Assembly (NCBI GenBank): GCA_028290385.1
Contig: JAQGJZ010000238.1
Location: forward strand, 1-8,115
Direction of reading: 5' to 3'
Source of the DNA: Enterovirga sp.
GTDB taxonomy: Bacteria > Pseudomonadota > Alphaproteobacteria > Rhizobiales > Beijerinckiaceae
DNA length: 8,115 nucleotides
The translations under genes were made by a program, and so were the position numbers. The notes under the pieces were generated by a model. The model was not told the origin of the DNA. It saw nothing but the letters and a program-made list of their open reading frames with translations, and searched no databases. How positions within the stretch are numbered: position 1 is the first letter of the stretch; every line of letters begins with the position of its first letter. Shown piece after piece: positions 1 to 7,456 of this stretch.

Positions 1-11
1 GTCGGTGCCAG

Positions 12-19
12 CCTCCTTT
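12..19 (-). promoter_or_regulatory. Strong Shine-Dalgarno just past trmO, probably for a gene beyond the left edge
   Basis: Read on the minus strand, AAAGGAGG lies three bases beyond the trmO stop codon. This is close to a perfect anti-16S match. Eleven bases remain to the window edge with no ATG, GTG or TTG at a useful distance, so the start codon it serves would lie just outside the window. Inference: another minus-strand gene follows trmO closely and is probably cotranscribed with it. A chance match is possible. Confidence 0.4.
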
Positions 20-21
20 GA

Positions 22-501
22 TCAAACGCCCGGCGCGACGATGGCCTCCGGACGGGACTCGATCGAGGGAAGGTAGGGCTTGATGTCGAGGAGGGCCGTG
101 CCGTCGAGGCAATCGAGCCCGACCACCTTCAGGTTCAGTCCGTCCCGCCCGACCAGCCGGACCACAGACAGTGCGATCGGGTTCGGCCGGGCCGGCGAGC
201 GGACGGAAAACGTGCCGCGCGGCCGTCCGTGATGGCGCGGCACCTGGACCGCGAGATCCCGGCGCGCCGCATGCATCCAGTAGAGCAGGATGAGGTGAGA
301 GGCGGCTTCCACGCCGGTCAGCCCGTCGGCGAAGCGCGCGTCGATCTCGACCGTGCACACCGCGTCCGAGCCGTTGGCGTTTCTCGGACATTCGGAGCGG
401 TCGTGCCACGGCGTCCGGAGGCGGCCGATGAAGTAGATGCCGTCATCCGTGGTCTCGGGCAGCGTCAGCGTCCGCTCGCCCGGACGGGCAGCTTCGACCA
501 T
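22..501 (-). CDS. trmO: TrmO/TsaA-family tRNA methyltransferase, short form
   Basis: The 159-aa product belongs to the TrmO (TsaA, UPF0066) family. Characterised members use SAM to N6-methylate threonylcarbamoyladenosine at position 37 of ANN-decoding tRNAs in the cytoplasm. Family signatures seen: an N-terminal IGRLRTPW block (residues 25-32), RSPARPNPI (101-109) followed by the LSVVRL strand, and LDCLDGTALLDIKPYLP (129-145). E. coli TrmO is about 235 aa and has a C-terminal extension; this protein has only the core barrel domain, like many alphaproteobacterial and archaeal members. The start at 501 is supported by AAGGGAG (509-515) seven bases upstream. The gene diverges from the ArsR-methyltransferase gene and shares its 71-bp control region. 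Family assignment is firm. The exact tRNA substrate is inferred, because the short forms carry extra cysteines (C38, C49, C131) and could differ in specificity. Confidence 0.85.
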   Translation of the reverse strand: MVEAARPGERTLTLPETTDDGIYFIGRLRTPWHDRSECPRNANGSDAVCTVEIDARFADGLTGVEAASHLILLYWMHAARRDLAVQVPRHHGRPRGTFSVRSPARPNPIALSVVRLVGRDGLNLKVVGLDCLDGTALLDIKPYLPSIESRPEAIVAPGV

Positions 502-513
502 CAGGCCACTCCC

Positions 514-532
514 TTCCGCCGCGGCGGCGGAA
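514..532. repeat. Perfect 9-bp inverted repeat (TTCCGCCGC-G-GCGGCGGAA) in the divergent intergenic region
   Basis: The arms at 514-522 and 524-532 are exact reverse complements around one central base. The repeat overlaps the last two bases of the trmO Shine-Dalgarno sequence (509-515). In the trmO transcript it could fold into a short GC hairpin immediately upstream of the ribosome binding site; on DNA it could be a protein site. No family motif is recognised, and in GC-rich DNA part of the symmetry could be chance. Confidence 0.4.
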
Positions 533-554
533 ACACTTGCGGAGCGGTGGAAGA

Positions 555-578
555 AGACATAAACATATCTTTATGTCT
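555..578. promoter_or_regulatory. AT-rich palindromic operator, SahR/ArsR-type, covering the regulator start codon
   Basis: The arms AGACATAAA (555-563) and TTTATGTCT (570-578) are exact reverse complements separated by CATATC. The site is conspicuously AT-rich within very GC-rich DNA. From memory, it matches the shape of sites described for the SAH-responsive ArsR regulator SahR in Proteobacteria (ATAAA, central ATAT, TTTAT). The downstream gene encodes an ArsR-type regulator followed by metF and metH, the expected targets, so autoregulation of the operon is the natural reading. The right arm contains the ATG at 573. A weak -35-like TTGCGG (537-542) lies 17 bases before TAAACA (560-565), which would place transcription start near 572-573. 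The same site could also cover a divergent trmO promoter. The palindrome is seen directly; the binding protein is inferred. Confidence 0.7.
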
Positions 579-1595
579 CGTCATGTCGTGCAATCTCGGC
601 TCGGCCTGGGCTCGGCTCTGGGTGCGCTCAGGGCCTTGTCCGAGGATACGCGCATTCGCGTTCTCGCGCTGCTGGCCGATGGCGAGCTGTCCGTCTCCGA
701 TCTGACGGACATCCTCGGCCAGTCCCAGCCGCGCATCTCGCGCCACCTCAAGCTGCTGGTGGAGGCCGGGCTGCTGGAGCGCCACCGCGAGGGCGCCTGG
801 GCGTTCTTCAGGTTGTCCGACCGGGCCGAGACCGCGCTTCTGCTGCGCCCGATCCTCGCCGCGCTCGATCGGGCGGATGCCCAGCTCTCGCAGGACCGCG
901 AGCGCCTCGCGGAGGTCCGCGAGCAGCGCGCGGCCGCCGCCCAGAACTTCTTCGCCCGGCTCGCGCCGCGCTGGGACAGCCTTCGTTCGCTCCACGCCTC
1001 CGAGGAAGCCGTCGAGGCTGCCGTGGTCGAGGCGGTCGGGTCCAAACAGATCCGCTCGCTGCTCGATCTCGGCACGGGCACGGGCCGCATGCTCCAGCTG
1101 CTCGGGCCGCGCGCCGAGCGGATCGTCGGGCTGGACGCGAGCCACGCCATGCTGTCCGTCGCCCGGGCGAACCTGGAGCGCGCCGGCATCTCGGGTGTCG
1201 AACTCCGGCAGGGTGACATCTACGCGCCGCCGCTGGTGCGCGAGAGCTTCGACCTCGTGATCATCCACCAGGTCCTGCATTATCTGGACGATCCCGGGCG
1301 CGCCTTGGCGCAGGCCGCGCGCTGCGTGGCGCCCGGCGGGCGGCTGCTCGTGGTCGATTTCGCCCCGCACGAGCTCGAGTTCCTGCGCGACAGCGAAGGC
1401 CACCGCCGGCTCGGCTTCGCGCCCTCGCAGGTGACCGATTGGCTGGAGGAGGCGGGGCTCGACTCGATCCTCACCCGCGACCTGCCGCCGCCCGCGGGCG
1501 GTGCCGACAAGCTCACCGTATCCATCTGGCTCGGCGAGGATCGCCGCGCCGTGACCGCGTGGCCGCTCGCGGCCGACACCAAAGAGGTCGCCTGA
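573..1595 (+). CDS. ArsR-family regulator fused to a SAM-dependent methyltransferase domain (SahR-like)
   Basis: The 340-aa protein has an N-terminal winged-helix ArsR domain (about 16-83; recognition helix near QSQPRISRHLKLL, 50-62) and a C-terminal class I methyltransferase fold (about 150-270). The methyltransferase motif I is LDLGTGTG (164-171), the acidic residue after strand 2 is in GLDAS (D188), and FDLVIIHQVLHYLDDP follows. The metal-sensing ELCVCDL box of classical ArsR proteins is here ELSVSDL (38-44), with no cysteines, so it is not a thiol metal sensor. Inference: the fused domain binds SAM or SAH as effector and controls the metF-metH genes immediately downstream; whether it still methylates anything is unknown. 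The ATG at 573 suits the family's N-terminus but lies inside the operator and has no well-spaced Shine-Dalgarno (GGAAGAAG is 16 bases away), so a leaderless transcript is possible. An in-frame TTG at 537 would add 12 unconvincing residues. Confidence 0.88.
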   Translation: MSRHVVQSRLGLGSALGALRALSEDTRIRVLALLADGELSVSDLTDILGQSQPRISRHLKLLVEAGLLERHREGAWAFFRLSDRAETALLLRPILAALDRADAQLSQDRERLAEVREQRAAAAQNFFARLAPRWDSLRSLHASEEAVEAAVVEAVGSKQIRSLLDLGTGTGRMLQLLGPRAERIVGLDASHAMLSVARANLERAGISGVELRQGDIYAPPLVRESFDLVIIHQVLHYLDDPGRALAQAARCVAPGGRLLVVDFAPHELEFLRDSEGHRRLGFAPSQVTDWLEEAGLDSILTRDLPPPAGGADKLTVSIWLGEDRRAVTAWPLAADTKEVA

Positions 1596-2512
1596 TGTCC
1601 ACGCTGCCGTTTCGCCCGAGCCGCCATTCGACCCGGCCCGTAAAAGTCTCCTTCGAGTTCTTCCCCCCGAAGAGCGCCGAGATGGAGGCGAACCTCTGGT
1701 CCGCGATCGAGCGCCTGGCGCCCCTGCGGCCGAACTTCGTCTCCGTCACCTACGGGGCGGGCGGCTCGACGCGCGAACGCACGCACAACACGGTGGCGCG
1801 CATCGTCAAGGAAACGAGCTTGGCGCCTGCCGCCCACCTCACCTGCGTCGCCGCGACCCGGGATGAGGTCGACGAGGTGGTGCGGTCCTATTGGGACGCC
1901 GGCGTGCGCCACATCGTGGCCTTGCGCGGCGATCCGATCGCCGGCCCGGGCACGCGCTACGAGGCGCATCCGGGTGGCTACGAGCAGACCTGCGACCTCG
2001 TCGCGGGCATCCGCCGGGTCGGCGATTTCGAGGTGTCCGTCTCGGCCTACCCGGAGAAGCACCCCGAGGCCGCCTCGCTCGATGCCGACATCGATGCCCT
2101 GAAGGCCAAGGTGGATTGCGGCGCGACCCGCGCGATCACCCAGTTCTTTTTCGACAACGACGTCTTCCTTCGCTACCTCGACCGCGTGCGGGCACGCGGG
2201 ATCGACATCCCGATCGTGCCCGGCATTCTCCCGGTGCAGAACTTCAAGCAGGCGGCGAATTTCGCCACCCGCACCGGAGCGAGCGTGCCCGATTGGCTCG
2301 CGGCCCGCTTCGAGGGGCTCGAGACCGATGTCGAGACCCGCAAGCTGATCGCAGCGGCGGTGGCGGCCGAGCAAGTGCTCGACCTTCTCGATCGCGGCGT
2401 GACCGAGTTTCACTTCTACACGATGAACCGCGCCGACCTCGTCTTCGCGGTCTGCCACCTGCTGGGTCTTCGGGCGCAACCGGCCCCAGAGGCGGCGCGC
2501 GCGGCAGCCTAA
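1595..2512 (+). CDS. metF: Methylenetetrahydrofolate reductase MetF
   Basis: The 305-aa flavoenzyme reduces 5,10-methylene-THF to 5-methyl-THF with NAD(P)H in the cytosol, supplying the methyl donor for MetH. The length is typical of bacterial MetF (about 300 aa). Visible signatures: VSFEFFPPK (18-26) with the catalytic glutamate E21 (E. coli Glu28), VTYGAGGSTR, LRGDP (110-114) with the flavin-modulating aspartate D113 (E. coli Asp120), a QFFFDNDVF block, PGILPV, and FHFYTMNR near the C-terminus. The start codon overlaps the preceding stop as TGATG (1593-1597), and AAAGAGG (1581-1587) sits seven bases upstream, so translation is probably coupled to the ArsR-methyltransferase gene. No promoter or cobalamin box is apparent before it. 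Expression should therefore follow the operator at 555-578. Confidence 0.95.
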   Translation: MSTLPFRPSRHSTRPVKVSFEFFPPKSAEMEANLWSAIERLAPLRPNFVSVTYGAGGSTRERTHNTVARIVKETSLAPAAHLTCVAATRDEVDEVVRSYWDAGVRHIVALRGDPIAGPGTRYEAHPGGYEQTCDLVAGIRRVGDFEVSVSAYPEKHPEAASLDADIDALKAKVDCGATRAITQFFFDNDVFLRYLDRVRARGIDIPIVPGILPVQNFKQAANFATRTGASVPDWLAARFEGLETDVETRKLIAAAVAAEQVLDLLDRGVTEFHFYTMNRADLVFAVCHLLGLRAQPAPEAARAAA

Positions 2513-2523
2513 CTTCGTCCCTT

Positions 2524-2548
2524 CGGGCGCCGCGCGAGCGGGCGCCCG
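2524..2548 (+). other. GC-rich stem-loop after metF (8-bp stem, 9-nt loop)
   Basis: CGGGCGCC (2524-2531) pairs with GGCGCCCG (2541-2548), twelve bases after the metF stop. It is not followed by a T-run, so it is not a canonical rho-independent terminator. It may slow polymerase, protect the metF 3' end, or give partial termination between metF and metH. Confidence 0.45.
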
Positions 2549-2586
2549 GACCCCACGGCTGGGTTCGCCCGGCTGATCAGAATCAG

Positions 2587-2642
2587 ACCCGCGCTCGTGC
2601 TCGATCGCGGGTTCCGGGGGCGGCCTGCGGGCCTCCCGGAAC
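2587..2642 (+). other. Two overlapping, mutually exclusive hairpins in the metH leader
   Basis: Stem A pairs ACCCGCG (2587-2593) with CGCGGGT (2606-2612). Stem B pairs GTTCCGGG (2611-2618) with CCCGGAAC (2635-2642) and contains an inner stem GGCC (2622-2625) with GGCC (2630-2633) around a TGCG loop. Bases 2611-2612 belong to both stems, so full formation of one disfavours the other. Stem B ends three bases before the GGTGAG (2646-2651) ribosome binding site of metH. I see no SAM-II, SAM-V or cobalamin riboswitch features. This could be a metH-specific translational or attenuation element, or an intergenic palindromic repeat family. The pairings are seen directly; any function is inferred. Confidence 0.45.
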
Positions 2643-2654
2643 GACGGTGAGACC

Positions 2655-5600
2655 ATGTCCGACCACGCACCCCACGATATCGCGCAGGCCCTTCGGGACG
2701 CCGCCCGCGAGCGCATCCTCGTGCTCGACGGCGCCATGGGCACCGAGATCCAGAACCTGAAGCTTTCGGAGGCCGATTTCCGGGGCGAGCGGTTCCGCGA
2801 CCACCGGCACGACCAGAAGGGCAACAACGACCTTCTGATCCTGACCCAGCCGGACGCGGTGCGGGACATCCACCTCGCTTACTTCCTGGCCGGGGCCGAC
2901 ATCGTCGAGACGAACACGTTCTCGTCGACCCGCATCGCCCAGGCCGATTACGGGCTGGAGAGCGCCGTCCACGACCTTAATGTCGACGGCGCACGCCTCG
3001 CACGCGAGGCGGCCGATCTGGCGGCCGCGAAGGACGGGCGCCGCCGGTTCGTGGCCGGCGCGCTCGGGCCGACCAACCGCACCCTGTCCATCTCGCCGGA
3101 CGTGAACAATCCGGGCTTCCGCGCCGTCACCTTCGATGAGGTGCGCGAGGCCTACGAGGAGCAGGTGAGGGGCCTGATCGAGGGCGGGGCCGACCTGATC
3201 CTGATCGAGACGATCTTCGACACGCTCAACGCCAAGGCAGCGATCGTCGCCTCGCGCCGCGTCTTCACCGAGACCGGCAGGACGCTGCCGATCATGATCT
3301 CCGGCACGATCACCGATCTGTCGGGCCGCACCCTGTCGGGCCAGACGCCGACCGCGTTCTGGCACTCCGTCCGGCACTCCGATCCGATCACGATCGGCCT
3401 CAATTGCGCGCTCGGGGCGCGCGAGATGCGGGCGCATATCCAGGAAATCGGCCGTGTCGCCGATACGCTCGTCTGCGCCTATCCGAATGCTGGCCTGCCG
3501 AACGAGTTCGGCCTCTATGACGAGAGCCCGGAGGCGACGGCCGTCTTCATCCGCGAGTTTGCGGAAGCGGGGCTCGTGAACGTCGTCGGTGGCTGCTGCG
3601 GCACCACGCCAGCCCATATCCGGGCGATCGCGCAGGCCGTCGCGGGCGTCCCCCCGCGCGCGGTGCCGAGCTTCGAGCCGCAGATGAAGCTGTCCGGCCT
3701 CGAGCCGTTCACGCTCACGTCCGACATCCCGTTCGTGAATGTCGGCGAGCGCACCAACGTGACCGGCTCGGCCAAGTTCAGGAAGCTCATCACCAACGGC
3801 GATTACGCGGCGGCGCTCGACGTGGCGCGCGACCAGGTGGCGGGCGGCGCCCAAGTCATCGACATCAACATGGACGAGGGCCTGCTCGATTCCGAGAAGG
3901 CGATGGTCGAGTTCCTGAACCTCGTGGCGGCAGAACCCGACATCGCGCGCGTGCCCGTGATGGTCGATTCCTCGAAGTTCCACGTCATCGAGGCCGGCCT
4001 GAAATGCATCCAGGGCAAGCCGATCGTGAACTCGATCTCGATGAAAGAGGGCGTCGAGAAGTTCAAGGCCGAGGCCCGGATCTGCCGCGACTACGGCGCG
4101 GCCGTGGTCGTGATGGCCTTTGACGAGACCGGCCAGGCCGACACGCGGGCGCGCAAGGTCGAGATCTGCACGCGCGCCTACCGCATCCTGGTGGACGAGG
4201 TCGGCTTCCCGCCCGAGGACATCATCTTCGATCCCAACATCTTCGCGGTCGCGACGGGGATCGATGAGCACAACAATTACGGCGTCGACTTCATCGAGGC
4301 GACGCGCGAGATCACCAGCTCCCTGCCGCATTGCCACATCTCGGGCGGCGTCTCGAACCTGTCCTTCTCGTTCCGCGGCAACGAGCCCGTGCGCGAGGCG
4401 ATGCACGCGGTGTTCCTGTTCCACGCCATCCAGGCGGGCATGGACATGGGCATCGTCAATGCCGGCCAGCTCGCCGTGTATGAGAACATCGATCCTGAGC
4501 TGCGGGACCTCTGCGAGGACGTGGTCCTCAACCGCCGCCAGGGTGAGGTGCCGTCGCCGACGGAGCGCCTCCTCGAGGTGGCCGAGCGCTTCAAGTCGGG
4601 CGGCTCCGGGCAGGTCAGAGTGCAGGATCTCGCCTGGCGCGAATGGCCAGTCGGCAAGCGCCTCGAGCACGCGCTCGTCAGCGGCATCACCGACTTCATC
4701 GCCCAGGATGTCGAGGAGGCGCGCTTGTCGGTCGCGCGCCCGCTTCACGTGATCGAAGGGCCGCTCATGAGCGGCATGAACGTCGTCGGCGACCTGTTCG
4801 GCTCGGGCAAGATGTTCCTGCCGCAGGTCGTGAAGTCGGCGCGCGTGATGAAGCAGGCCGTCGCCTACCTGATGCCCTTCATGGAGAAGGAGCGGGAGGA
4901 GACGGGGCTGTCGCAGGTCTCGGCCGCGGGCAAGGTGCTGATGGCCACCGTGAAGGGCGACGTGCACGACATAGGCAAGAACATCGTTGGCGTCGTTCTG
5001 CAGTGCAACAACTACGAGGTGATCGACCTCGGCGTGATGGTGCCGGCGCAGAAGATCCTCGACATCGCCAAGGCCGAGAAGGTGGACATCGTCGGCCTGT
5101 CGGGCCTGATCACCCCCTCGCTCGACGAGATGGCGCATGTCGCGGCTGAGATGGAGCGCGAGGGCTTCAACATCCCGCTCCTGATCGGCGGCGCGACCAC
5201 CAGCCGGGTGCACACGGCGGTGAAGATCCACCCGAACTACAAGGCCGGGCAGGCCGTGCACGTGAACGACGCGAGCCGCGCGGTCGGCGTCGTCTCGGCG
5301 CTGCTCTCGGAGGACCAGAAGGTCTCCTATATCGCCAACGTGCGGGCCGAATACCGCAAGGTGGCCGACGCGCATGCGCGCTCGGAGGCGGACAAGCAGC
5401 GTGTGCCGATCGCAACCGCGCGCGCCAATCCGGTGAGGATCGATTGGGCCGCGTACCGGCCGACGAAGCCGAGCTTCAGCGGCACCCGCGTGTTCCGCAC
5501 CTACGATGTCGGCGAACTCGTGCCGTATATCGATTGGACGCCCTTCTTCCAGACCTGGGACATGAAGGGCCGCTACCCGGCGATCCTCGACGACGAAGCG

Positions 5601-6401
5601 CAGGGCGAATCCGCCCGCCAGCTCTTTGAGGACGCGCAGGAGATGCTGGCAAAGATCGTCGCCGAGCGCTGGTTCAACCCGAAGGCCGTGATCGGCTTCT
5701 GGCCCGCGAACGCGGTGGGCGACGACATCCGTCTCTATAACGGCGAGAGCCGGAGCGAGACGCTGGCCACCCTGCACGGCCTGCGCCAGCAGTTGCAGCG
5801 GCGCGATGGCCGGCCCAACGTCTGCCTCGCCGATTTCGTCGCCCCCGAAGGTTCGGTCGGCGATTATGTCGGTGCCTTCGTGGTCACGGCGGGGGTCGAG
5901 GAAGGGCGCATCGCCGAGCGTTTCGAGCGCGCTAACGACGATTACCGCTCGATCCTCGTGAAAGCGCTGGCCGACCGCATCGCCGAGGCCTTCGCGGAGC
6001 GGATGCACGAGCGCGTCCGGCGCGAGTTCTGGGGCTATGCGCCCGGCGAGACCCTGTCGCCCGAGGACCTCGTGCGCGAGGATTATGACGGGATCCGCCC
6101 TGCGCCGGGCTATCCGGCCCAGCCCGACCATACGGAGAAGGCGACGCTGTTCGACCTGCTGGGGGCCGAGCGCCGCATCGGCGTGAAGCTCACCGAGAGC
6201 TTTGCGATGTGGCCCGGCTCATCCGTGTCCGGCATCTACATCGCCCACCCCGACGCGCATTACTTCGGGGTCGCGAAGGTCGAGCGCGACCAGGTCGAGG
6301 ATTATGCCACCCGCAAGGGCATGAGCATCACCGAGGTCGAGCGCTGGCTGTCGCCGATCCTGAACTACGACCCGGCGAGCTATCGCCAGGCCGCGGCCTG
6401 A
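2655..6401 (+). CDS. metH: Cobalamin-dependent methionine synthase MetH, full length
   Basis: The 1248-aa cytosolic enzyme transfers methyl from 5-methyl-THF through cobalamin to homocysteine, giving methionine (E. coli MetH is 1227 aa). Domains in order: homocysteine-binding barrel (about 1-340) with zinc ligands C251, C314 and C315; pterin-binding barrel (about 355-620) with [11 protein letters not shown] (362-372), DINMDEG (403-409) and MVDSS (436-440); helical cap (about 650-745); cobalamin Rossmann domain (about 755-895) with DVHDIGKN carrying D769 and cobalt-ligating H771, plus S822, the E. coli D757-H759-S810 triad; and AdoMet reactivation domain (about 915-1240) with [12 protein letters not shown] (1148-1159), where R1148 matches E. 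coli R1134. All key residues are intact. Position 1156 is Gln where E. coli has Cys. The ATG is preceded by GGTGAG. The gene lies 142 bp after metF and is probably in its operon. A perfect 14-bp palindrome (6387-6400) ends the gene, but no T-run terminator follows. Confidence 0.97.
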   Translation: MSDHAPHDIAQALRDAARERILVLDGAMGTEIQNLKLSEADFRGERFRDHRHDQKGNNDLLILTQPDAVRDIHLAYFLAGADIVETNTFSSTRIAQADYGLESAVHDLNVDGARLAREAADLAAAKDGRRRFVAGALGPTNRTLSISPDVNNPGFRAVTFDEVREAYEEQVRGLIEGGADLILIETIFDTLNAKAAIVASRRVFTETGRTLPIMISGTITDLSGRTLSGQTPTAFWHSVRHSDPITIGLNCALGAREMRAHIQEIGRVADTLVCAYPNAGLPNEFGLYDESPEATAVFIREFAEAGLVNVVGGCCGTTPAHIRAIAQAVAGVPPRAVPSFEPQMKLSGLEPFTLTSDIPFVNVGERTNVTGSAKFRKLITNGDYAAALDVARDQVAGGAQVIDINMDEGLLDSEKAMVEFLNLVAAEPDIARVPVMVDSSKFHVIEAGLKCIQGKPIVNSISMKEGVEKFKAEARICRDYGAAVVVMAFDETGQADTRARKVEICTRAYRILVDEVGFPPEDIIFDPNIFAVATGIDEHNNYGVDFIEATREITSSLPHCHISGGVSNLSFSFRGNEPVREAMHAVFLFHAIQAGMDMGIVNAGQLAVYENIDPELRDLCEDVVLNRRQGEVPSPTERLLEVAERFKSGGSGQVRVQDLAWREWPVGKRLEHALVSGITDFIAQDVEEARLSVARPLHVIEGPLMSGMNVVGDLFGSGKMFLPQVVKSARVMKQAVAYLMPFMEKEREETGLSQVSAAGKVLMATVKGDVHDIGKNIVGVVLQCNNYEVIDLGVMVPAQKILDIAKAEKVDIVGLSGLITPSLDEMAHVAAEMEREGFNIPLLIGGATTSRVHTAVKIHPNYKAGQAVHVNDASRAVGVVSALLSEDQKVSYIANVRAEYRKVADAHARSEADKQRVPIATARANPVRIDWAAYRPTKPSFSGTRVFRTYDVGELVPYIDWTPFFQTWDMKGRYPAILDDEAQGESARQLFEDAQEMLAKIVAERWFNPKAVIGFWPANAVGDDIRLYNGESRSETLATLHGLRQQLQRRDGRPNVCLADFVAPEGSVGDYVGAFVVTAGVEEGRIAERFERANDDYRSILVKALADRIAEAFAERMHERVRREFWGYAPGETLSPEDLVREDYDGIRPAPGYPAQPDHTEKATLFDLLGAERRIGVKLTESFAMWPGSSVSGIYIAHPDAHYFGVAKVERDQVEDYATRKGMSITEVERWLSPILNYDPASYRQAAA

Positions 6402-6478
6402 GCGGGCGGTCACGATCGCGTCATCCGGCCGCATTGCCGCGCGACGTTGCGACAGAGGGACAGCCGTACGCACAGCTC

Positions 6479-6511
6479 CCGGATAGCCATGGCCGTGGCA
6501 AAGCTATCCGG
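6479..6511 (+). promoter_or_regulatory. 9-bp inverted repeat whose 3' arm enters the Omp Shine-Dalgarno
   Basis: CCGGATAGC (6479-6487) is the exact reverse complement of GCTATCCGG (6503-6511), with 15 bases between. The 3' arm includes the first two bases of the GGAGG (6510-6514) that serves the GTG start at 6522. In RNA the stem would partly mask the ribosome binding site, suggesting translational control of this outer-membrane protein; on DNA it could be an operator. A competing short pairing exists inside the loop (GCCA with TGGC). I found no convincing -35/-10 pair in the 120-bp gap after metH. Confidence 0.5.
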
Positions 6512-6521
6512 AGGAAACAAC

Positions 6522-7361
6522 GTGCTGAATCGCTTTCTTCTTGTCACGGCGGCGGCGACCGCGCTCGCCTCGTCCGCGCTCGCGGCAGACCTGCCCGCCC
6601 GCAGTGCGCCGCCCGTCCCTTATGTCGCCGTCCCGGTCTTCACCTGGACGGGCTTCTATGTCGGCGTGAATGCCGGCTACGCCTTCTCGGACAGCGCCCG
6701 GGTCGTGACGACCGGCCAGGCGGCCGCGAACGTCACCACGGTCGGCACGGGTGCCCGCCCGGGGCTCGTTCAGCTTGACCAAGACGGCTTCAGCGGCGGT
6801 GGCCAAATCGGCTACAACGTCCAGTTCGGCGGCTTCGTGGCCGGCGTCGAGGCGGACATCGCCTATACGGACCTGCAGCGCACCACGACCGTCGTCACGA
6901 CGGCTCCGGCCGTGGTCGGCGGTGCGGTCGCGACCCGCAACAACGTCTTCCGGCAGGACCTCGGCTTCCTCGGAACCGTCCGCGGCCGCCTCGGCTTCGC
7001 GATGGATCGCGCCCTCGTCTACGGGACGGGCGGTTTCGCGTATGGCGATGTGGATTACAGCGGCAACTTCTTCGGCCCGCAGCCGGCGAATGTCCGCCAG
7101 TTCACGGGGCGCCGCACCAGCATGGAGACCGGTTGGGCGGCCGGCGGCGGCATCGAATACGCCATGCCGAACTGGAACTGGTTCGGCTCGAGCGCAGTCA
7201 CCGTGAAGGCAGAGGCGCTGTATTACGACCTCGGCCGCCGCACCGTCGGCGTCAACGTGATCCCGGGTACGGGCGGCGTCGGCACCGGCTACAATTCTCG
7301 CTTCGAGACCAGCGGTGTCGTGGCCCGTGCCGGCCTGAACTTCAAGTTCGGCACCTTCTAA
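6522..7361 (+). CDS. Outer-membrane beta-barrel protein, Omp25/Omp31-like
   Basis: The 279-aa protein has a clear Sec signal peptide: a charged start (MLNR), hydrophobic core to about residue 18, and ALA-A cleavage after residue 21. The mature part starts ADLPAR and continues to FTWTGFYVGVNAGYAFSD (about 40-57), the hallmark opening of the porin-like outer-membrane proteins abundant in Rhizobiales. Alternating aromatic/Gly-rich strands follow, and the chain ends in phenylalanine (LNFKFGTF), the usual BAM recognition signal. Family members are eight-stranded barrels in the outer membrane with structural or adhesion-related roles; a specific function cannot be read here. The GTG start is chosen because GGAGG lies seven bases upstream and it gives a clean signal peptide. 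In-frame ATG (6489) or upstream starts would add a polar N-terminal tail. It is convergent with the esterase remnant and ends before a strong terminator. Confidence 0.88.
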   Translation: MLNRFLLVTAAATALASSALAADLPARSAPPVPYVAVPVFTWTGFYVGVNAGYAFSDSARVVTTGQAAANVTTVGTGARPGLVQLDQDGFSGGGQIGYNVQFGGFVAGVEADIAYTDLQRTTTVVTTAPAVVGGAVATRNNVFRQDLGFLGTVRGRLGFAMDRALVYGTGGFAYGDVDYSGNFFGPQPANVRQFTGRRTSMETGWAAGGGIEYAMPNWNWFGSSAVTVKAEALYYDLGRRTVGVNVIPGTGGVGTGYNSRFETSGVVARAGLNFKFGTF

Positions 7362-7368
7362 TCGGACC

Positions 7369-7388
7369 CGGCGGGGCTCATCCCGCCG
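7369..7388 (+). other. Small hairpin directly after the Omp stop codon
   Basis: CGGCGGG (7369-7375) pairs with CCCGCCG (7382-7388) around a six-base loop, eight bases after the stop codon. No T-run follows. It precedes the main terminator and may stabilise the 3' end of an abundant mRNA. Confidence 0.4.
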
Positions 7389-7403
7389 CGTTTCCCGCGA
7401 CAG

Positions 7404-7436
7404 GCCGGCCCGGATATCCGGGCCGGCTTTTTCTTT
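7404..7436 (+). terminator. Rho-independent terminator of the Omp gene
   Basis: GCCGGCCCGG (7404-7413) pairs perfectly with CCGGGCCGGC (7418-7427) around an ATAT loop, followed by TTTTTCTTT (7428-7436). This is a textbook intrinsic terminator for the plus strand, 43 bases after the Omp stop. In the minus direction the hairpin lacks a T-run after it, so it would stop transcription from the converging esterase gene less efficiently. Confidence 0.92.
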
Positions 7437-7456
7437 ATGGAGGCCACCCCGACGGC

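Noticed and set aside
17..26. TTTGATCAAA, a 10-bp palindrome over the trmO stop codon, reminiscent of half an FNR/Crp site.
   Set aside because: It is too short, lacks the FNR/Crp spacing, and sits at a gene end; the overlapping Shine-Dalgarno explains part of it.
573..1595. Arsenic-resistance role for the ArsR-methyltransferase (ArsR plus ArsM).
   Set aside because: The metal-binding cysteines are absent, no arsenic genes are nearby, and the immediate partners are metF and metH.
2513..2654. A SAM or cobalamin riboswitch before metH, as is common for methionine genes.
   Set aside because: No B12 box or recognisable SAM-II/SAM-V pseudoknot pattern was found; only GC-rich hairpins are present.
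1280..2869. A 529-codon minus-strand open frame across the regulator end, metF and metH start.
   Set aside because: It crosses three well-supported plus-strand gene parts, has biased Arg/Ser/Gly composition and no family motifs; it is a shadow frame.
2583..6131. A very long (1182-codon) open frame on the minus strand opposite metH.
   Set aside because: It lies wholly antisense to an intact, motif-complete metH, has a His/Arg/Asp/Leu-rich composition without recognisable domains, and is the expected artefact of strong third-position GC bias.
6387..6400. CAGGCCGCGGCCTG palindrome at the end of metH as a possible terminator.
   Set aside because: It lies inside coding sequence, would form only a 5-bp stem with a four-base loop, and no T-run follows.
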